Assembly: GCA_028289425.1 (NCBI GenBank) | Contig: JANQPL010000007.1 | Location: 1-64,000, forward strand | DNA from: Alphaproteobacteria bacterium | Lineage (GTDB): Bacteria > Pseudomonadota > Alphaproteobacteria > JANQMY01 | Reading direction: 5' to 3' | Length of the DNA: 64,000 nucleotides | Shown: positions 1 through 8,825 of the stretch, one piece after another | Layout of the letters: the number at the start of each line of letters is the position of its first letter | Numbering within the stretch: the stretch's first letter is position 1 | Notes under the pieces: generated by a model | What the model saw: the letters and a program-made list of their open reading frames with translations, nothing else | Database searches by the model: none | What the model was told of the DNA's origin: nothing | Position numbers and translations under genes: made by a program

Positions 1-23
1 AGACTAGAAACGCTGCACCCCGT

Positions 24-99
24 GGGGCCGTAGCTCAGTTGGGAGAGCGCTACGTTCGCAATGTAGAGGTCAGGGGTTCGATTCCCCTCGGCTCCACCA
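24..99 (+). tRNA. tRNA-Ala (anticodon CGC)
   Basis: A complete 76-nt cloverleaf with encoded CCA. The acceptor stem pairs GGGGCCG (24-30) with CGGCTCC and tolerates one G-T wobble. The D arm contains AGCTCAGTTGGGAGAGC. The anticodon stem CTACG/TGTAG closes the loop TTCGCAA, so the anticodon is CGC and reads GCG alanine codons. The T arm contains GGTTCGATTCC. No integrase gene or matching direct repeat of the tRNA 3' end is seen downstream. Confidence 0.97.
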
Positions 100-486
100 G
101 CCTTCGCAGCTTATCGAGCAAAGCGAGATTGGCGAAAAGGCTGTCGCGCCGTAGCTTCGAAGAAGCGCAGGCGGGCGCAGCGCTGCTTCCGCCTTCGCAC
201 TTATCGCTACGGCGGACAGGTCGGCTCGGCAAGCCATCGACACGCCGAGCCCCCGCGAGGGGCTTGCAGCTTATCAAACCGTTTTGCTTCGACCATTGTC
301 CATTAAACGCCACCTCTTCGGCCGGCATAGACCCTGTTCCGCATCGCAACGGTGTTTCCGCCTTTCCACAAAAGCCCGTAGACAAATTGAACGCCAACTG
401 CACGATCTCCGCTATACTTACCCGCGCAGACAACCAGCTCGCTCTAGGGGCAAGCAACGCTGGACAAGTTGAATGGGGGTTTTCAC
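100..486. other. gene-free stretch downstream of tRNA-Ala
   Basis: About 390 bases between the tRNA and the SDH_sah gene. Frames are open by composition only and match no family I recognise. There are short repeated words such as GCAGCTTATC (twice) and several small GC-rich inverted repeats. I see no clear U-tract terminator. The only signal I trust is the GGGGG ribosome-binding stretch at about 475-479 before the ATG at 487. Confidence 0.5.
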
Positions 487-1566
487 ATGCAAGATGAAGA
501 TCGCCTGCGTTTGATCCGCGACATTGAACAAAAGCGGGGGACTCAGGTTATTGCGTATGTCACGTCTTACCGGCCGGGCGATTGGGATGGCGGCGCCGTA
601 AGGCAACCCGACATTCGGATTATCGAGCGGCATCTGCGGGCGCTGGGGCTCGACAAGAAAGGAGACCTGGATCTCTTTCTTGTAACGCCGGGGGGATTAG
701 CAATCGTTCCCTGGGCGCTCGTGACCTTGGTTCGGGAATACCTTGGGAAACGGCGTTTTGCCACCTTGGTGCCGTCCATGGCCATGAGCGCAGGAACCAA
801 AATCTGTCTGGGGGCGGATGAAGTGCTTATGGGCCCCGGGGGGTATCTCGGCCCGGTCGATACCCAAATGGGATTCATCAGTGTGGAAGATGTTGAAGGT
901 TATCTCAACCTCGCTCACCAATGGTCCTTCTTCAGCCCGCTTGCGCGGCACAAAGCGTTCCAGCGCCTGTCAGCATCGGTTCCGCCGGTCTTATTGGGCC
1001 GCGTGCAGCGGGTCCGACAAGAGGGCAAGCGCGTGGCAATGAAACTTCTGGAGTCACGGCGGCGTCCGTTATCGGTGCGCGCCAACCATCGCATCAGCTC
1101 TTATCTTCTTAAGCAAGTGGGTAATCATAGTCAGCACATCAGACGCACGGAAGCGCGGACCATAGGCATGTCTTTTGTAAAAGACGCCGAGTCCGCCGGC
1201 ATATCCGATCTCATGTCGGAGCTTTTCAGTACTTATGAAAACCTGATGGGGCTTGATCTGCCCTTCGCCATCGACCGGTTCCCCGAAGACGTCGTTGATG
1301 AACACCCCACATTGGAGGATTTCGACGTAAAAGGGGAACACACAATGGATCGGCCTGACGCAATCGTGGAAAGTACGGCGCGTCTTGATATGGGCTATTT
1401 CGCTTACGACTACCGGTATTGGCGAGATCGTCCCGAACGGCCGGAACAGCCGACCCCCGCCTGGAGTCAGGTCCCCGACGACGCGGAGGCGGCACCGAAA
1501 ATTCCCGATCTGTCCGGGCGTCATGTGAGTGTGCATTGGACCCAAGTCAACAAACAAAGTGATTGA
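487..1566 (+). CDS. SDH_sah family ClpP/SppA-fold serine protease-like protein
   Basis: Likely a cytosolic or membrane-associated serine hydrolase of the ClpP/crotonase fold (SDH_sah, 'serine dehydrogenase proteinase' family), related to SppA. Around residues 65-75 the protein has the TPGG oxyanion-type motif. It is followed about 40 residues later by the MAMSAGT block, whose Ser is the expected nucleophile, and then by a GPGGYLGPVDTQ segment typical of the family. At about 359 residues the length fits. An in-frame TTG lies at 469, but the ATG at 487 has a GGGGG Shine-Dalgarno at a sensible distance and is preferred. The gene stands alone between the tRNA and a convergent lysR gene. Its substrate is unknown, and the dehydrogenase name of the family is historical. 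Confidence 0.85.
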   Translation: MQDEDRLRLIRDIEQKRGTQVIAYVTSYRPGDWDGGAVRQPDIRIIERHLRALGLDKKGDLDLFLVTPGGLAIVPWALVTLVREYLGKRRFATLVPSMAMSAGTKICLGADEVLMGPGGYLGPVDTQMGFISVEDVEGYLNLAHQWSFFSPLARHKAFQRLSASVPPVLLGRVQRVRQEGKRVAMKLLESRRRPLSVRANHRISSYLLKQVGNHSQHIRRTEARTIGMSFVKDAESAGISDLMSELFSTYENLMGLDLPFAIDRFPEDVVDEHPTLEDFDVKGEHTMDRPDAIVESTARLDMGYFAYDYRYWRDRPERPEQPTPAWSQVPDDAEAAPKIPDLSGRHVSVHWTQVNKQSD

Positions 1567-1602
1567 TCAAACCTCGCGTAACCGGCTGTTTTTACGCGTC
1601 CG

Positions 1603-2493
1603 CTAAGCGCGATTGTCAAACACCTCTACCAGATGGTCGATCAGACCGCGTACCCGTGCCGTCAAATGCCGGTTGGGGGGATAGATCGCATACAGACCAA
1701 ATTGAAGAGCCTCATAGTCTTCAAACAAAATTTCAAGCTTGCCTGCGTCCACAAACGGTTCGATGGAATAATAGGGGCAATGGGCGATGCCGATTCCGGC
1801 AGCCGCCAATTCGGCCGCTGCGCGGGGTGCATCCGCCTGAAAATGACCGCTTATGGGCACGCGCACTTCTTCGCCGTCGATCTTGAATCGCCAGTGAAAC
1901 GGATCCTGATGGGCATGGTTGATCAGACAATTGTGCGTGGACAGAGCACTGGGGTGATCCGGTGTGCCGTGCTTCTCCAGATAGGCGGGCGAGGCACACA
2001 CGCACACGCGCATCCAAGAAAGCCGGCGCGCGATTAAACTTGAATCGCGCAAGGCGCCGATGCGAATGGCCATGTCAAAACCCTCTTCAACAATCGAAGA
2101 ATGGCGGTCGTTGAGGCGCAGGTCGACCGACACTTTGGGGTTCGCCTCGAGAAATGGTGCGATGGCCCGAACAAGGTTCGCGCTGCCAAATCCCGTGGGC
2201 GCGGTGATGCGGATGGGTCCCGACAACTCGGTCTGGCGTTCCTGCACGACCGCTTCGAGCTCATCGAATTGATCGAGCAACGGTTTGCACCGCTCAAGGT
2301 AAGCCCGGCCTACATCCGTTAGGACAACGCTGCGGGTGGTTCGGTTGAAGAGCTGCGCCCCCAGCCGTTCCTCCAACTGCCCTACATATTTGCTCGCCAG
2401 TTTCGTTGTCATGTTGAGGCGGCGGGCCGCCCCGGTAAAAGAGCCTTCCGTGGCGACAGCCGCAAAGGTCTTCATGCCCTGGATGGTATCCAT
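1603..2493 (-). CDS. LysR family transcriptional regulator
   Basis: A typical 296-residue LysR regulator. The N-terminal winged helix-turn-helix (residues about 4-62) contains GSFTGAARRLNMTTKLASKYVGQLE. It is followed by a periplasmic-binding-protein-like effector domain beginning near SGPIRITAPTGFG. The sequence resembles the CrgA/DhlR-like branch often found beside glutathione S-transferases. It reads leftwards; a 31-base motif about 25 bases before its start is repeated before the GST at 3371 (separate entries). This suggests that it regulates itself and the downstream GST-oxidoreductase cluster. The effector is unknown. Confidence 0.93.
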   Translation of the reverse strand: MDTIQGMKTFAAVATEGSFTGAARRLNMTTKLASKYVGQLEERLGAQLFNRTTRSVVLTDVGRAYLERCKPLLDQFDELEAVVQERQTELSGPIRITAPTGFGSANLVRAIAPFLEANPKVSVDLRLNDRHSSIVEEGFDMAIRIGALRDSSLIARRLSWMRVCVCASPAYLEKHGTPDHPSALSTHNCLINHAHQDPFHWRFKIDGEEVRVPISGHFQADAPRAAAELAAAGIGIAHCPYYSIEPFVDAGKLEILFEDYEALQFGLYAIYPPNRHLTARVRGLIDHLVEVFDNRA

Positions 2494-2516
2494 GTGTCCT
2501 CCATCTCTAGAGCGCC

Positions 2517-2547
2517 ATTATCCTCTATACGTGCACAATGTGTCCAC
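2517..2547. promoter_or_regulatory. candidate LysR operator, copy 1 (lysR promoter)
   Basis: Contains ATTATCCTCT, then CGT, CACAAT and GTCCAC in fixed spacing, and closely matches the block at 3219-3249. It lies about 25 bases before the minus-strand lysR start and about 175 bases before the plus-strand gene at 2722. The sharing of an otherwise unexplained 31-base block between two promoters of one gene cluster is the evidence for a regulator site. Binding by the local LysR is inferred. Confidence 0.55.
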
Positions 2548-2721
2548 GATCCGGGCCATTAGGTCTTCTTGAAGGGTTAGACTGTTCCTGCACCGTCGCA
2601 GGCCGCGCCACCCCTGCCGGTCATCCTGCCGCCTATGGGAAGCGCGGGGATGGTCTGCGGGCCTCATTTCCTTTTATGATCTCGCCTTTACGAGGAAATG
2701 TTTCAGCGAAAGGGAAGAACA

Positions 2722-3081
2722 ATGCAGCTGAAGTATGGATTGATTGCGTCTGCAATGGTGTTGGCGTCGACCGGGGTGTTTGCCGAAGAAGACCCCATGA
2801 CCGTGACCTATGGAAACACAATTAAGGTCGTGGCTCCTGATGGCGCAGAGACATCCGTCCACTACAATCAAGATGGCACCTACTCGGTTACCAATGCGGA
2901 AGGCACGGTGAACGGAACCTGGTCTTTGAATGACCAGAAACAGCTTTGCTCCACGCCGGAAGGCGGTGAAGAGACATGTGTTGATGTGGACTGGGGGCGC
3001 TCGGTCGGCGACACGTGGGAAGCGAAAGACGCGGAAGGTAACGTCACAGCCACCATTAGCATTGTTGAAGGCCGCGGCTGA
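2722..3081 (+). CDS. small secreted protein of unknown function
   Basis: A 119-residue protein with a clear Sec signal peptide: MQLKYGLIASAMVLASTGVFA, with cleavage expected before EEDP. The mature part is acidic, rich in Gly/Thr, and carries two Cys (LCSTPEGGEETCVDVDWG) that could form a disulfide in the periplasm. It contains short beta-like repeats such as DGTYSVTNAEGTVNGTWSL. The ATG at 2722 is preferred over that at 2698 because AGGGAAG lies just upstream and because the signal peptide then starts correctly. It sits between the two copies of the putative LysR operator. I do not recognise a characterised family. Confidence 0.8.
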   Translation: MQLKYGLIASAMVLASTGVFAEEDPMTVTYGNTIKVVAPDGAETSVHYNQDGTYSVTNAEGTVNGTWSLNDQKQLCSTPEGGEETCVDVDWGRSVGDTWEAKDAEGNVTATISIVEGRG

Positions 3082-3100
3082 CAGAGACGCCAACAAACCG

Positions 3101-3129
3101 GAGCCGCGCCGCCGACCATGGCGCGGCTC
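3101..3129 (+). terminator. hairpin downstream of small secreted protein gene
   Basis: A perfect 10-bp stem, GAGCCGCGCC (3101-3110) with GGCGCGGCTC (3120-3129), lies 20 bases after the stop codon of the gene at 2722. The following bases are TTCCCCC rather than a run of T. It may be a weak or factor-assisted terminator, or a transcript-stabilising hairpin. Confidence 0.5.
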
Positions 3130-3218
3130 TTCCCCCGCTAAAACAAGATCATCCGCAAACAAATTAGGCGCGCCAGATTTGCCAGCACACGGACGTCTGC
3201 TGACCTTCCCATCCGCCA

Positions 3219-3249
3219 ATTATCCTCTTTTCGTACACAATAAGTCCAC
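3219..3249. promoter_or_regulatory. candidate LysR operator, copy 2 (GST promoter)
   Basis: Second copy of the block at 2517-2547: ATTATCCTCT, CGT, CACAAT and GTCCAC at the same spacing in the same orientation. It lies about 120 bases upstream of the GST start at 3371. TTAT and ATAA at its edges give a loosely palindromic core, in keeping with LysR T-N11-A boxes. It probably controls the GST, oxidoreductase and DUF1348 genes together. Confidence 0.55.
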
Positions 3250-3370
3250 AGAATAGGCGATTATCGTTGTTTTGGCGGTTTGCTAAGTGTGGGGCGTCCT
3301 TCAGGGCGTCCGTCGCTCGGGGACATCGCAAATCAAACCGGACCCAATCGACCTTGAGAGGATGAAACCC

Positions 3371-3991
3371 ATGTCTAATGCGATCCGCATTCACCGTCAC
3401 GCCCTTTCGGGCCATTCCCATCGTGTAGAATTGTTCGCAAGCCTTGCTGGCATTGCCCATGAACTCGTGGACGTCGACCTTGCCGCCGGCGAGCACAAAC
3501 AAGAGCCGTTCCTGTCGCTTAATCCCTTCGGCAAAGTGCCGGTGGTTGAAGACGGTGACGCGGTTGTTACCGATTCCAATGCCATCCTGGTTTACCTGGC
3601 GCGGAAATACGCCCCGAGCTGGGTACCGCAAGACCCCAAAGGCGAAGCCGAGGTGCAAAGGTTTCTTTCCCTCGCTGCGGGCGAAATCGCTTATGGCCCG
3701 GCCGCCGCGCGCTTAGTCACCGTTTTCGGTGCCGGTCTTGACGCGGACAATGCCAAGTCGATTGCCGCGACCGTCTTCGACAAACTCGAAGCGCATTTGG
3801 AAGGCCGAACATATTTGGTGGGTAACAACCCGACCATCGCCGATGTGGCCATCTACAGCTACACGGCGCACGCCCCGGAAGGGAATGTCTCACTCGACGC
3901 TTATCCCAACATCCGCCGTTTCCTGTCCAATGTGGAGCAACTGGATGGTTTCGTTCCGATGCAAGCAACACCGGTCGGCCTTGCGGCATAG
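3371..3991 (+). CDS. glutathione S-transferase family protein
   Basis: A cytosolic GST of 206 residues. The N-terminal thioredoxin fold (about 1-80) includes the cis-Pro region FGKVPVVEDGD and the glutathione gamma-glutamyl-binding DSNAILVYLA. The all-helical C-terminal domain includes the N-capping segment NPTIADVAIYSY. The start at 3371 is chosen because GAGAGG lies nine bases upstream; the ATG at 3362 is too close to it. The next gene is a multidomain oxidoreductase on the same strand, and a LysR regulator lies upstream. Such GST/PNPOx-reductase/DUF1348 groups recur in proteobacteria. The electrophilic substrate is not known. Confidence 0.92.
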   Translation: MSNAIRIHRHALSGHSHRVELFASLAGIAHELVDVDLAAGEHKQEPFLSLNPFGKVPVVEDGDAVVTDSNAILVYLARKYAPSWVPQDPKGEAEVQRFLSLAAGEIAYGPAAARLVTVFGAGLDADNAKSIAATVFDKLEAHLEGRTYLVGNNPTIADVAIYSYTAHAPEGNVSLDAYPNIRRFLSNVEQLDGFVPMQATPVGLAA

Positions 3992-4059
3992 ACCGATCAA
4001 GACCAGCGCGGGCGGGAGAATGCCGTCCGCGCAACTTTCTTATCCAAAGGGAGGCCGAC

Positions 4060-6141
4060 ATGAACAAGCATCAAGCATGGGGCAAGGAGCATTCTCCATT
4101 TCACCCGGGCGAGCAAGAACTGCAACGCCGGACCGGTATGCGCGACCAAATGGAAAAGTTTGCGCGCCGCGTCGTTCGGCCGACCATGCCCGATCAGCAT
4201 CGGGCGTTTTATGGGCAGCTTCCGTATATCGTTGTCGGCAGTGTGGATGATGAAGGATGGCCTTGGGCGACTTTGCTGGCGGGCAAGCCCGGCTTCATTT
4301 CGTCGCCGGAAGCAGGCACGCTGCACATCAACGCCTCCCCCCTGTCCGCTGATCCCCTGCGTGCCGGACTGACCCTGGGCGCACCGCTGGGACTGTTGGG
4401 GATTGATCTGGCCACCCGTCGCCGCAACCGCGTGAATGTCCGCGTTGTGGAAGCCGGTACGAGCACCATCGCCCTGTCGGTCGATCAAGCATTCGGCAAT
4501 TGTCCTCAATATATTCAAACGCGCGATGTCCGCTTCATTCGCGAGCCGGGCACTCCGCCGACGGATGAAAACACGGAACACCTAACTACACTGGATGACG
4601 GTGCCCGCCATATGATCGAAAACGCGGATACGTTGTTTGTGTCAAGCTACATCCCAACGGAATCGAATGCGGATGTGGAGGGTGTGGACGTTTCTCACCG
4701 CGGTGGCCGACCCGGGTTTGTGAAAGTCGACGGCGACACCCTGACCGTTCCGGATTACTCGGGCAACTTTCACTTCAACACCCTTGGAAATTTCCTTGTA
4801 AATCCGAAAGCAGGTCTTGTGTTTGTCGATTTCTCGACCGGCGACCTTTTGATGCTGACGGGTACGGTCGAACTTCTCTTCGAAGATAATGCGGAGGTGC
4901 AAGCTTTTAAGGGCGCCGAGCGGGCCTGGCGGTTTACCCTGCATCGCGGGCTGCGCCTAAAAGATGCCTTGCCGTTGCGCTGGTCGTTTGAAGAGTTCTC
5001 GCCCAATTCCCTCATCACTGGCGATTGGAAAGAAACTGCCGCTACGCTCGCGGCCGAAGCCAAACGCGAGGAATGGCGGCCCTACCGCGTCGCTCGGATC
5101 GAAGACGAAAGTTCCGTCATCCGCTCGTTCTATTTGGAGCCCGCGGATGGGGACGGTCTGTTGCCTTATGAGGCGGGTCAGTACCTGACCCTTCGTGTCA
5201 CGCCGGCGGTCTGCGACAAACCGGTCATCCGCACCTATACACTCTCTTCCGCACCAGGGGATTCCCTGTACCGTATCTCCGTAAAACGGGAAGCGGACGG
5301 CGTGGTATCAAGCCATCTGCACGATACCCTAAAGCCAGGCGCGATCATCGAAGCGAAAGCACCACGCGGCAATTTCTACATCGATGCCCAGGAAAAACGC
5401 CCCGCGGTTTTGTTGGCGGGCGGTGTCGGGATCACGCCGATGATTTCCATGGCCCGGCATGTGGCGCGGGAAGGGTTCCGCACGCGTCATATCCGTCCCC
5501 TGACGATTTTTCATTCAGCGCAAACCACCGGCCAACGCGCTTTCTTCGATGAGTTCCGGGGCATGGCGTTCCGCACGGAAGAGGCCATTCGGTATTTCTC
5601 GTTTGTCGACCGGCCGGCGGAGAACGAAAAGCCCGGTGGAGACTTTAGCGGCGTCGGGTACATCACCGCAGACGTATTACGCCAGACGCTTGTCCTCGAT
5701 GACTATGATTTTTATCTGTGTGGCCCAAAACCCTTCATGCAGGCCCTTTACGATACGCTGCGCGGGCTGGGTGTGCGCGATGGGCGCATCTTCGCGGAAG
5801 CGTTCGGGCCGGCCTCTTTGGAACGGCAACCGGACACAGGGTCGGAACCCGCAGAGGTGCCGGCCGAAGAAGCAGAAGGCGCCGTCATCAAATTCGCCAA
5901 GTCGGGTTTTGAACAACGCTGGAGCAAAGGTGACGCCACCATTCTTGAGACAGCCGAGGCTCATGGCCTTGCCCCAGAATTTGGCTGCCGTAATGGGGCG
6001 TGCGGGAGCTGCGCGGTGAAACTCAAAGCAGGCGTGGTGGCTTACCGTTCACAGCCGACGGGCGCGCACAAAGACGACGAGGTACTGATCTGTTGCGCCG
6101 TGCCGGGTGAAGGCACCGACACGGTGGAAATCGATCTCTAG
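4060..6141 (+). CDS. PNPOx-like / ferredoxin-NADP reductase / 2Fe-2S ferredoxin fusion oxidoreductase
   Basis: A 693-residue three-part redox protein. Residues about 45-310 form a pyridoxamine-phosphate-oxidase-like split barrel (IVVGSVDDEGWPWATLLAGKPGF). Residues about 340-590 are a flavin/NAD reductase, with the FAD motif RTYTLSS and nucleotide-binding GGVGITPMISMARH. The C-terminal 90 residues are a plant-type 2Fe-2S domain with the GCRNGACGSCAV cysteine cluster and a final Cys in EVLICCAVP. It should pass electrons from NAD(P)H via flavin to the iron-sulfur centre and perhaps to the split-barrel site. GGGAGG six bases before the ATG supports the start. It follows the GST and precedes the DUF1348 gene in one probable operon. 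The physiological acceptor is unknown. Confidence 0.93.
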   Translation: MNKHQAWGKEHSPFHPGEQELQRRTGMRDQMEKFARRVVRPTMPDQHRAFYGQLPYIVVGSVDDEGWPWATLLAGKPGFISSPEAGTLHINASPLSADPLRAGLTLGAPLGLLGIDLATRRRNRVNVRVVEAGTSTIALSVDQAFGNCPQYIQTRDVRFIREPGTPPTDENTEHLTTLDDGARHMIENADTLFVSSYIPTESNADVEGVDVSHRGGRPGFVKVDGDTLTVPDYSGNFHFNTLGNFLVNPKAGLVFVDFSTGDLLMLTGTVELLFEDNAEVQAFKGAERAWRFTLHRGLRLKDALPLRWSFEEFSPNSLITGDWKETAATLAAEAKREEWRPYRVARIEDESSVIRSFYLEPADGDGLLPYEAGQYLTLRVTPAVCDKPVIRTYTLSSAPGDSLYRISVKREADGVVSSHLHDTLKPGAIIEAKAPRGNFYIDAQEKRPAVLLAGGVGITPMISMARHVAREGFRTRHIRPLTIFHSAQTTGQRAFFDEFRGMAFRTEEAIRYFSFVDRPAENEKPGGDFSGVGYITADVLRQTLVLDDYDFYLCGPKPFMQALYDTLRGLGVRDGRIFAEAFGPASLERQPDTGSEPAEVPAEEAEGAVIKFAKSGFEQRWSKGDATILETAEAHGLAPEFGCRNGACGSCAVKLKAGVVAYRSQPTGAHKDDEVLICCAVPGEGTDTVEIDL

Positions 6142-6187
6142 GTCAGATTTGCTCTAGGTCGCGCCCCTCAAGCGAAGGAATAATCCA

Positions 6188-6655
6188 ATGGAAACACGTC
6201 CCCCATTGCCGCCATTCGATGAAGCGTCGGCGATCGAAAAAGTCCGATTGGCCGAAGACGGCTGGAACTCGAGAGATCCGGCACGCGTCGCGCTCGCTTA
6301 CACGGAAGACAGTCAGTGGCGCAACCGAAACCAATTTATCACCGGGCGCGACGAGATCATTCGCTTCCTGACGGACAAGTGGCGGAAAGAAAAACAATAC
6401 CGGCTGATCAAAGAACTATGGGCCTATCAGGGCAATCGCATTGCCGTGCGTTTCGCCTACGAATTTCATGACGATCAGGGGCGATGGTTCCGCGCTTACG
6501 GCAATGAAAATTGGGAGTTTGACGCGAACGGTCTTATGCGCCGCCGGATTGCGAGCATCAACGATCTTGCGATCCGGGAAGATGAGCGCAAGATCCTCTT
6601 TGATCAAGGGCGACGGCCTGACGACTATCCGGGACTTTCCGAATTGGGACTGTAG
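6188..6655 (+). CDS. DUF1348 / NTF2-like (SnoaL-type) protein
   Basis: A 155-residue protein of the DUF1348 family, which has the nuclear-transport-factor-2 cone fold. Characteristic segments are [21 protein letters not shown], the Trp/Arg-rich [29 protein letters not shown] and the conserved end [26 protein letters not shown] precedes the ATG. It lies 46 bases after the multidomain oxidoreductase on the same strand and is probably co-transcribed. DUF1348 proteins are common near GSTs and LysR regulators, but no reaction is assigned. Confidence 0.9.
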   Translation: METRPPLPPFDEASAIEKVRLAEDGWNSRDPARVALAYTEDSQWRNRNQFITGRDEIIRFLTDKWRKEKQYRLIKELWAYQGNRIAVRFAYEFHDDQGRWFRAYGNENWEFDANGLMRRRIASINDLAIREDERKILFDQGRRPDDYPGLSELGL

Positions 6656-6709
6656 TCGAGCCTCTGGCACCCACTCACCTGAGTGGGCTTCTGACGTGGC
6701 GAGTATGCG

Positions 6710-7489
6710 CTAATCGTCAACCGGCACTACATAGTTGAGCGATAAACGGCCGCCATCGGGGTAGATGGTCTGGCCCGTAAGATAAGACGCGTACTCGCTG
6801 GCCAGGAACACCGCCACTTGCCCAATCTCCCGCGGGTCGCCGATGCGCCGCAAGGGTGTGCGCGACAGGATCATCTTGCGCGCCGCGTCATCGTTCATCA
6901 CCGACTTCAGCACGTCCGTCATGATCGATCCCGGGCCGATACCGTTCACCCGAATGCCGTGTTCGGCCAGCGCCAAGGCCATGGCTTTTGTAAGCTGCAC
7001 GACGCCGCCCTTGGAGGTGACATAAGCCAACTGGTTGGGAATGGCGACCACCGCATTGGTGGACGCCATGTTGACGATCGCACCTTTGACGCCCTTGTCG
7101 ACCATGATCTTCGCCGCCGTTTGGCCCGTTAGGAACACGCCGCGCAGATTGACCCCCAATACTTGGTCGAAGTCTTCCGGCGATAGATCAAGAATGCTGC
7201 CCGCCTTGATCACCCCCGCATTGGCGACGGCAATGTCCAAGGTGCCGAAATGGTCGACGGTTTTCTGAAACAGGCCATCCACGTCGGCTTCCTTGGAGAC
7301 ATCGCAGGGGATCGAGATTGCCTCCACGCCGAATTCGCCGGCAATGCGCGCCGCTTCCTCGTCGCACTTCTCCGCCAAGACGTCCGATAGCACCACCTTT
7401 GCCCCGTGGGCCGCAAATTCCTCCGCACAGCCAAGGCCGATACCTTGGGCCGCGCCGGTGATCACCGTGACTTTGCCGTCCAATCTCAT
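6710..7489 (-). CDS. SDR family oxidoreductase (glucose/3-oxoacyl reductase-like)
   Basis: A classical 259-residue short-chain dehydrogenase with a Rossmann fold. The cofactor motif is TGAAQGIG (about 12-19) and NAG lies near 90. The catalytic triad comes from the Ser of NMASTNA and Tyr/Lys of YVTSK. SDVLAEK after beta-2 carries Asp, suggesting NAD(H) preference. GGAGG five bases before the ATG at 7489 decides the start over a longer frame. It is divergent from the threonine ammonia-lyase gene and convergent with the DUF1348 gene. Substrate unknown. Confidence 0.92.
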   Translation of the reverse strand: MRLDGKVTVITGAAQGIGLGCAEEFAAHGAKVVLSDVLAEKCDEEAARIAGEFGVEAISIPCDVSKEADVDGLFQKTVDHFGTLDIAVANAGVIKAGSILDLSPEDFDQVLGVNLRGVFLTGQTAAKIMVDKGVKGAIVNMASTNAVVAIPNQLAYVTSKGGVVQLTKAMALALAEHGIRVNGIGPGSIMTDVLKSVMNDDAARKMILSRTPLRRIGDPREIGQVAVFLASEYASYLTGQTIYPDGGRLSLNYVVPVDD

Positions 7490-7608
7490 GGGAACCTCCC
7501 GTCGCTTCACATCAAGGCAGTGTATTGCGCCTTTGGGTTATGGCATAAGCATTGTTTCGAAACCCTGAAGGGTCGGGCCGGCCCGGCGCAACGATTGGCG
7601 GTCACTTT

Positions 7609-8820
7609 ATGAGCCTAACGGAAAAGGATGTCTTGGCCGCCGCGGAGGCGATTGAGGGTGAAATCGTCCGTACCCCCACCATAGAGTCGAAAACTCTCTC
7701 ACAAATCTGTGACGCCAAGATCTATCTGAAATTCGAGAACCAGCAATTCACGGCCTCCTTCAAAGAACGGGGGGCTCTGTGGAAGTTGCGCAACCTGTCG
7801 GAAGAAGAAAAGAAGCGTGGTGTGATTGCCATGTCGCGGGGCAACCATGCGCAGGGCGTTGCCTATCACGCCCAGCGCCAAGGTATTCCCGCCACTATCG
7901 TCATGCCGGTCAATACGCCTACAATCAAGGTTTCCCATACGGCAAAATTTGGGGCCCAGGTCATGCTCGAAGGCGAGACGTTGGTCGAGGCGGGCGCTAA
8001 AGCTGACGCTGTTGCGGCGGATGAAAACCTGACAAAGATCCACCCCTATGATGACCCCTACATCATCGCAGGCCAAGGGACGATCGGCCTCGAGATGCTT
8101 AAGGATGTGCCGGAGCTTGACGTGCTGGTGGTTCCGATCGGCGGCGGCGGATTGATTTCCGGTATCGCCCTTGGCGCGCAGCACTTAAAGCCGGACATTG
8201 ATGTCTATGGGGTGCAGGCGGACATGTTCCCCTCCATGTACAATGTTTTTCACGGCGAGCAGCGAGCGTGCGGGGGACCTACCATCGCCGAAGGGATTGC
8301 CGTGTCATCGCCCGGCAAGCTCACACAAGAAATCGTGAACCAGCGTATCAAGGATGTGCTTTTGGTCGATGAGAAACACATCGAACATGCCATTGCGCTG
8401 CTGCTGAATGTGGAAAAGACCGTTGCCGAAGGGGCTGGCGCAGCGGGCCTTGCGGCAATTCTTCAGTATCCAGATATATTTAAGGGCCGCAATGTGGGCA
8501 TCGTCTTATGTGGCGGCAACATCGACAGCCGGCTGCTGGCGTATGTGTTGTTGCGGGAGCTTTCGCGCGAAGGACGAATCCTCACGGTGCGTATCGAATC
8601 TCAGGACCGCCCAGGTTTCTTGGGGCAGATTACAACGGCAATCGGCAAAGCCGGCGGCAATATTATCGACGTGTCCCACAATCGGCTGGTGACGGATCTG
8701 CCCGCGAAGACGGCGGATATCGGCCTCACTATCGAAACCCGGGATGCGGCACATGCGGACGGTATCTTCGACCTCCTTCAGCAAAATGGACTGAAAGTGA
8801 AGCGCGTGGTTCAGGGGTAG
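7609..8820 (+). CDS. ilvA: threonine ammonia-lyase with C-terminal ACT domain
   Basis: A pyridoxal-phosphate enzyme converting L-threonine to 2-oxobutanoate and ammonia, the first step to isoleucine. The PLP lysine lies in TASFKERGA (about residue 51), the Asn/Gly-rich motif in SRGNHAQGVAYHA, and the phosphate loop in IGGGGLISG. Residues about 330-403 form a single ACT regulatory domain (RIESQDRPGFLGQITTAIGKAGGNII). The 403-residue length fits the short biosynthetic/catabolic form rather than the E. coli IlvA with its longer regulatory region. The start at 7609 fits the family N-terminus; no strong Shine-Dalgarno is seen. A tdcB-like name would also be acceptable. Another isoleucine-pathway gene, ilvD, lies far away at 31 kb. 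Confidence 0.92.
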   Translation: MSLTEKDVLAAAEAIEGEIVRTPTIESKTLSQICDAKIYLKFENQQFTASFKERGALWKLRNLSEEEKKRGVIAMSRGNHAQGVAYHAQRQGIPATIVMPVNTPTIKVSHTAKFGAQVMLEGETLVEAGAKADAVAADENLTKIHPYDDPYIIAGQGTIGLEMLKDVPELDVLVVPIGGGGLISGIALGAQHLKPDIDVYGVQADMFPSMYNVFHGEQRACGGPTIAEGIAVSSPGKLTQEIVNQRIKDVLLVDEKHIEHAIALLLNVEKTVAEGAGAAGLAAILQYPDIFKGRNVGIVLCGGNIDSRLLAYVLLRELSREGRILTVRIESQDRPGFLGQITTAIGKAGGNIIDVSHNRLVTDLPAKTADIGLTIETRDAAHADGIFDLLQQNGLKVKRVVQG

Positions 8821-8825
8821 AAGGA

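Noticed and set aside
1-486. tRNA-associated integrative element
   Set aside because: No integrase, no repeat of the tRNA 3' end and no foreign-looking genes follow within the window.
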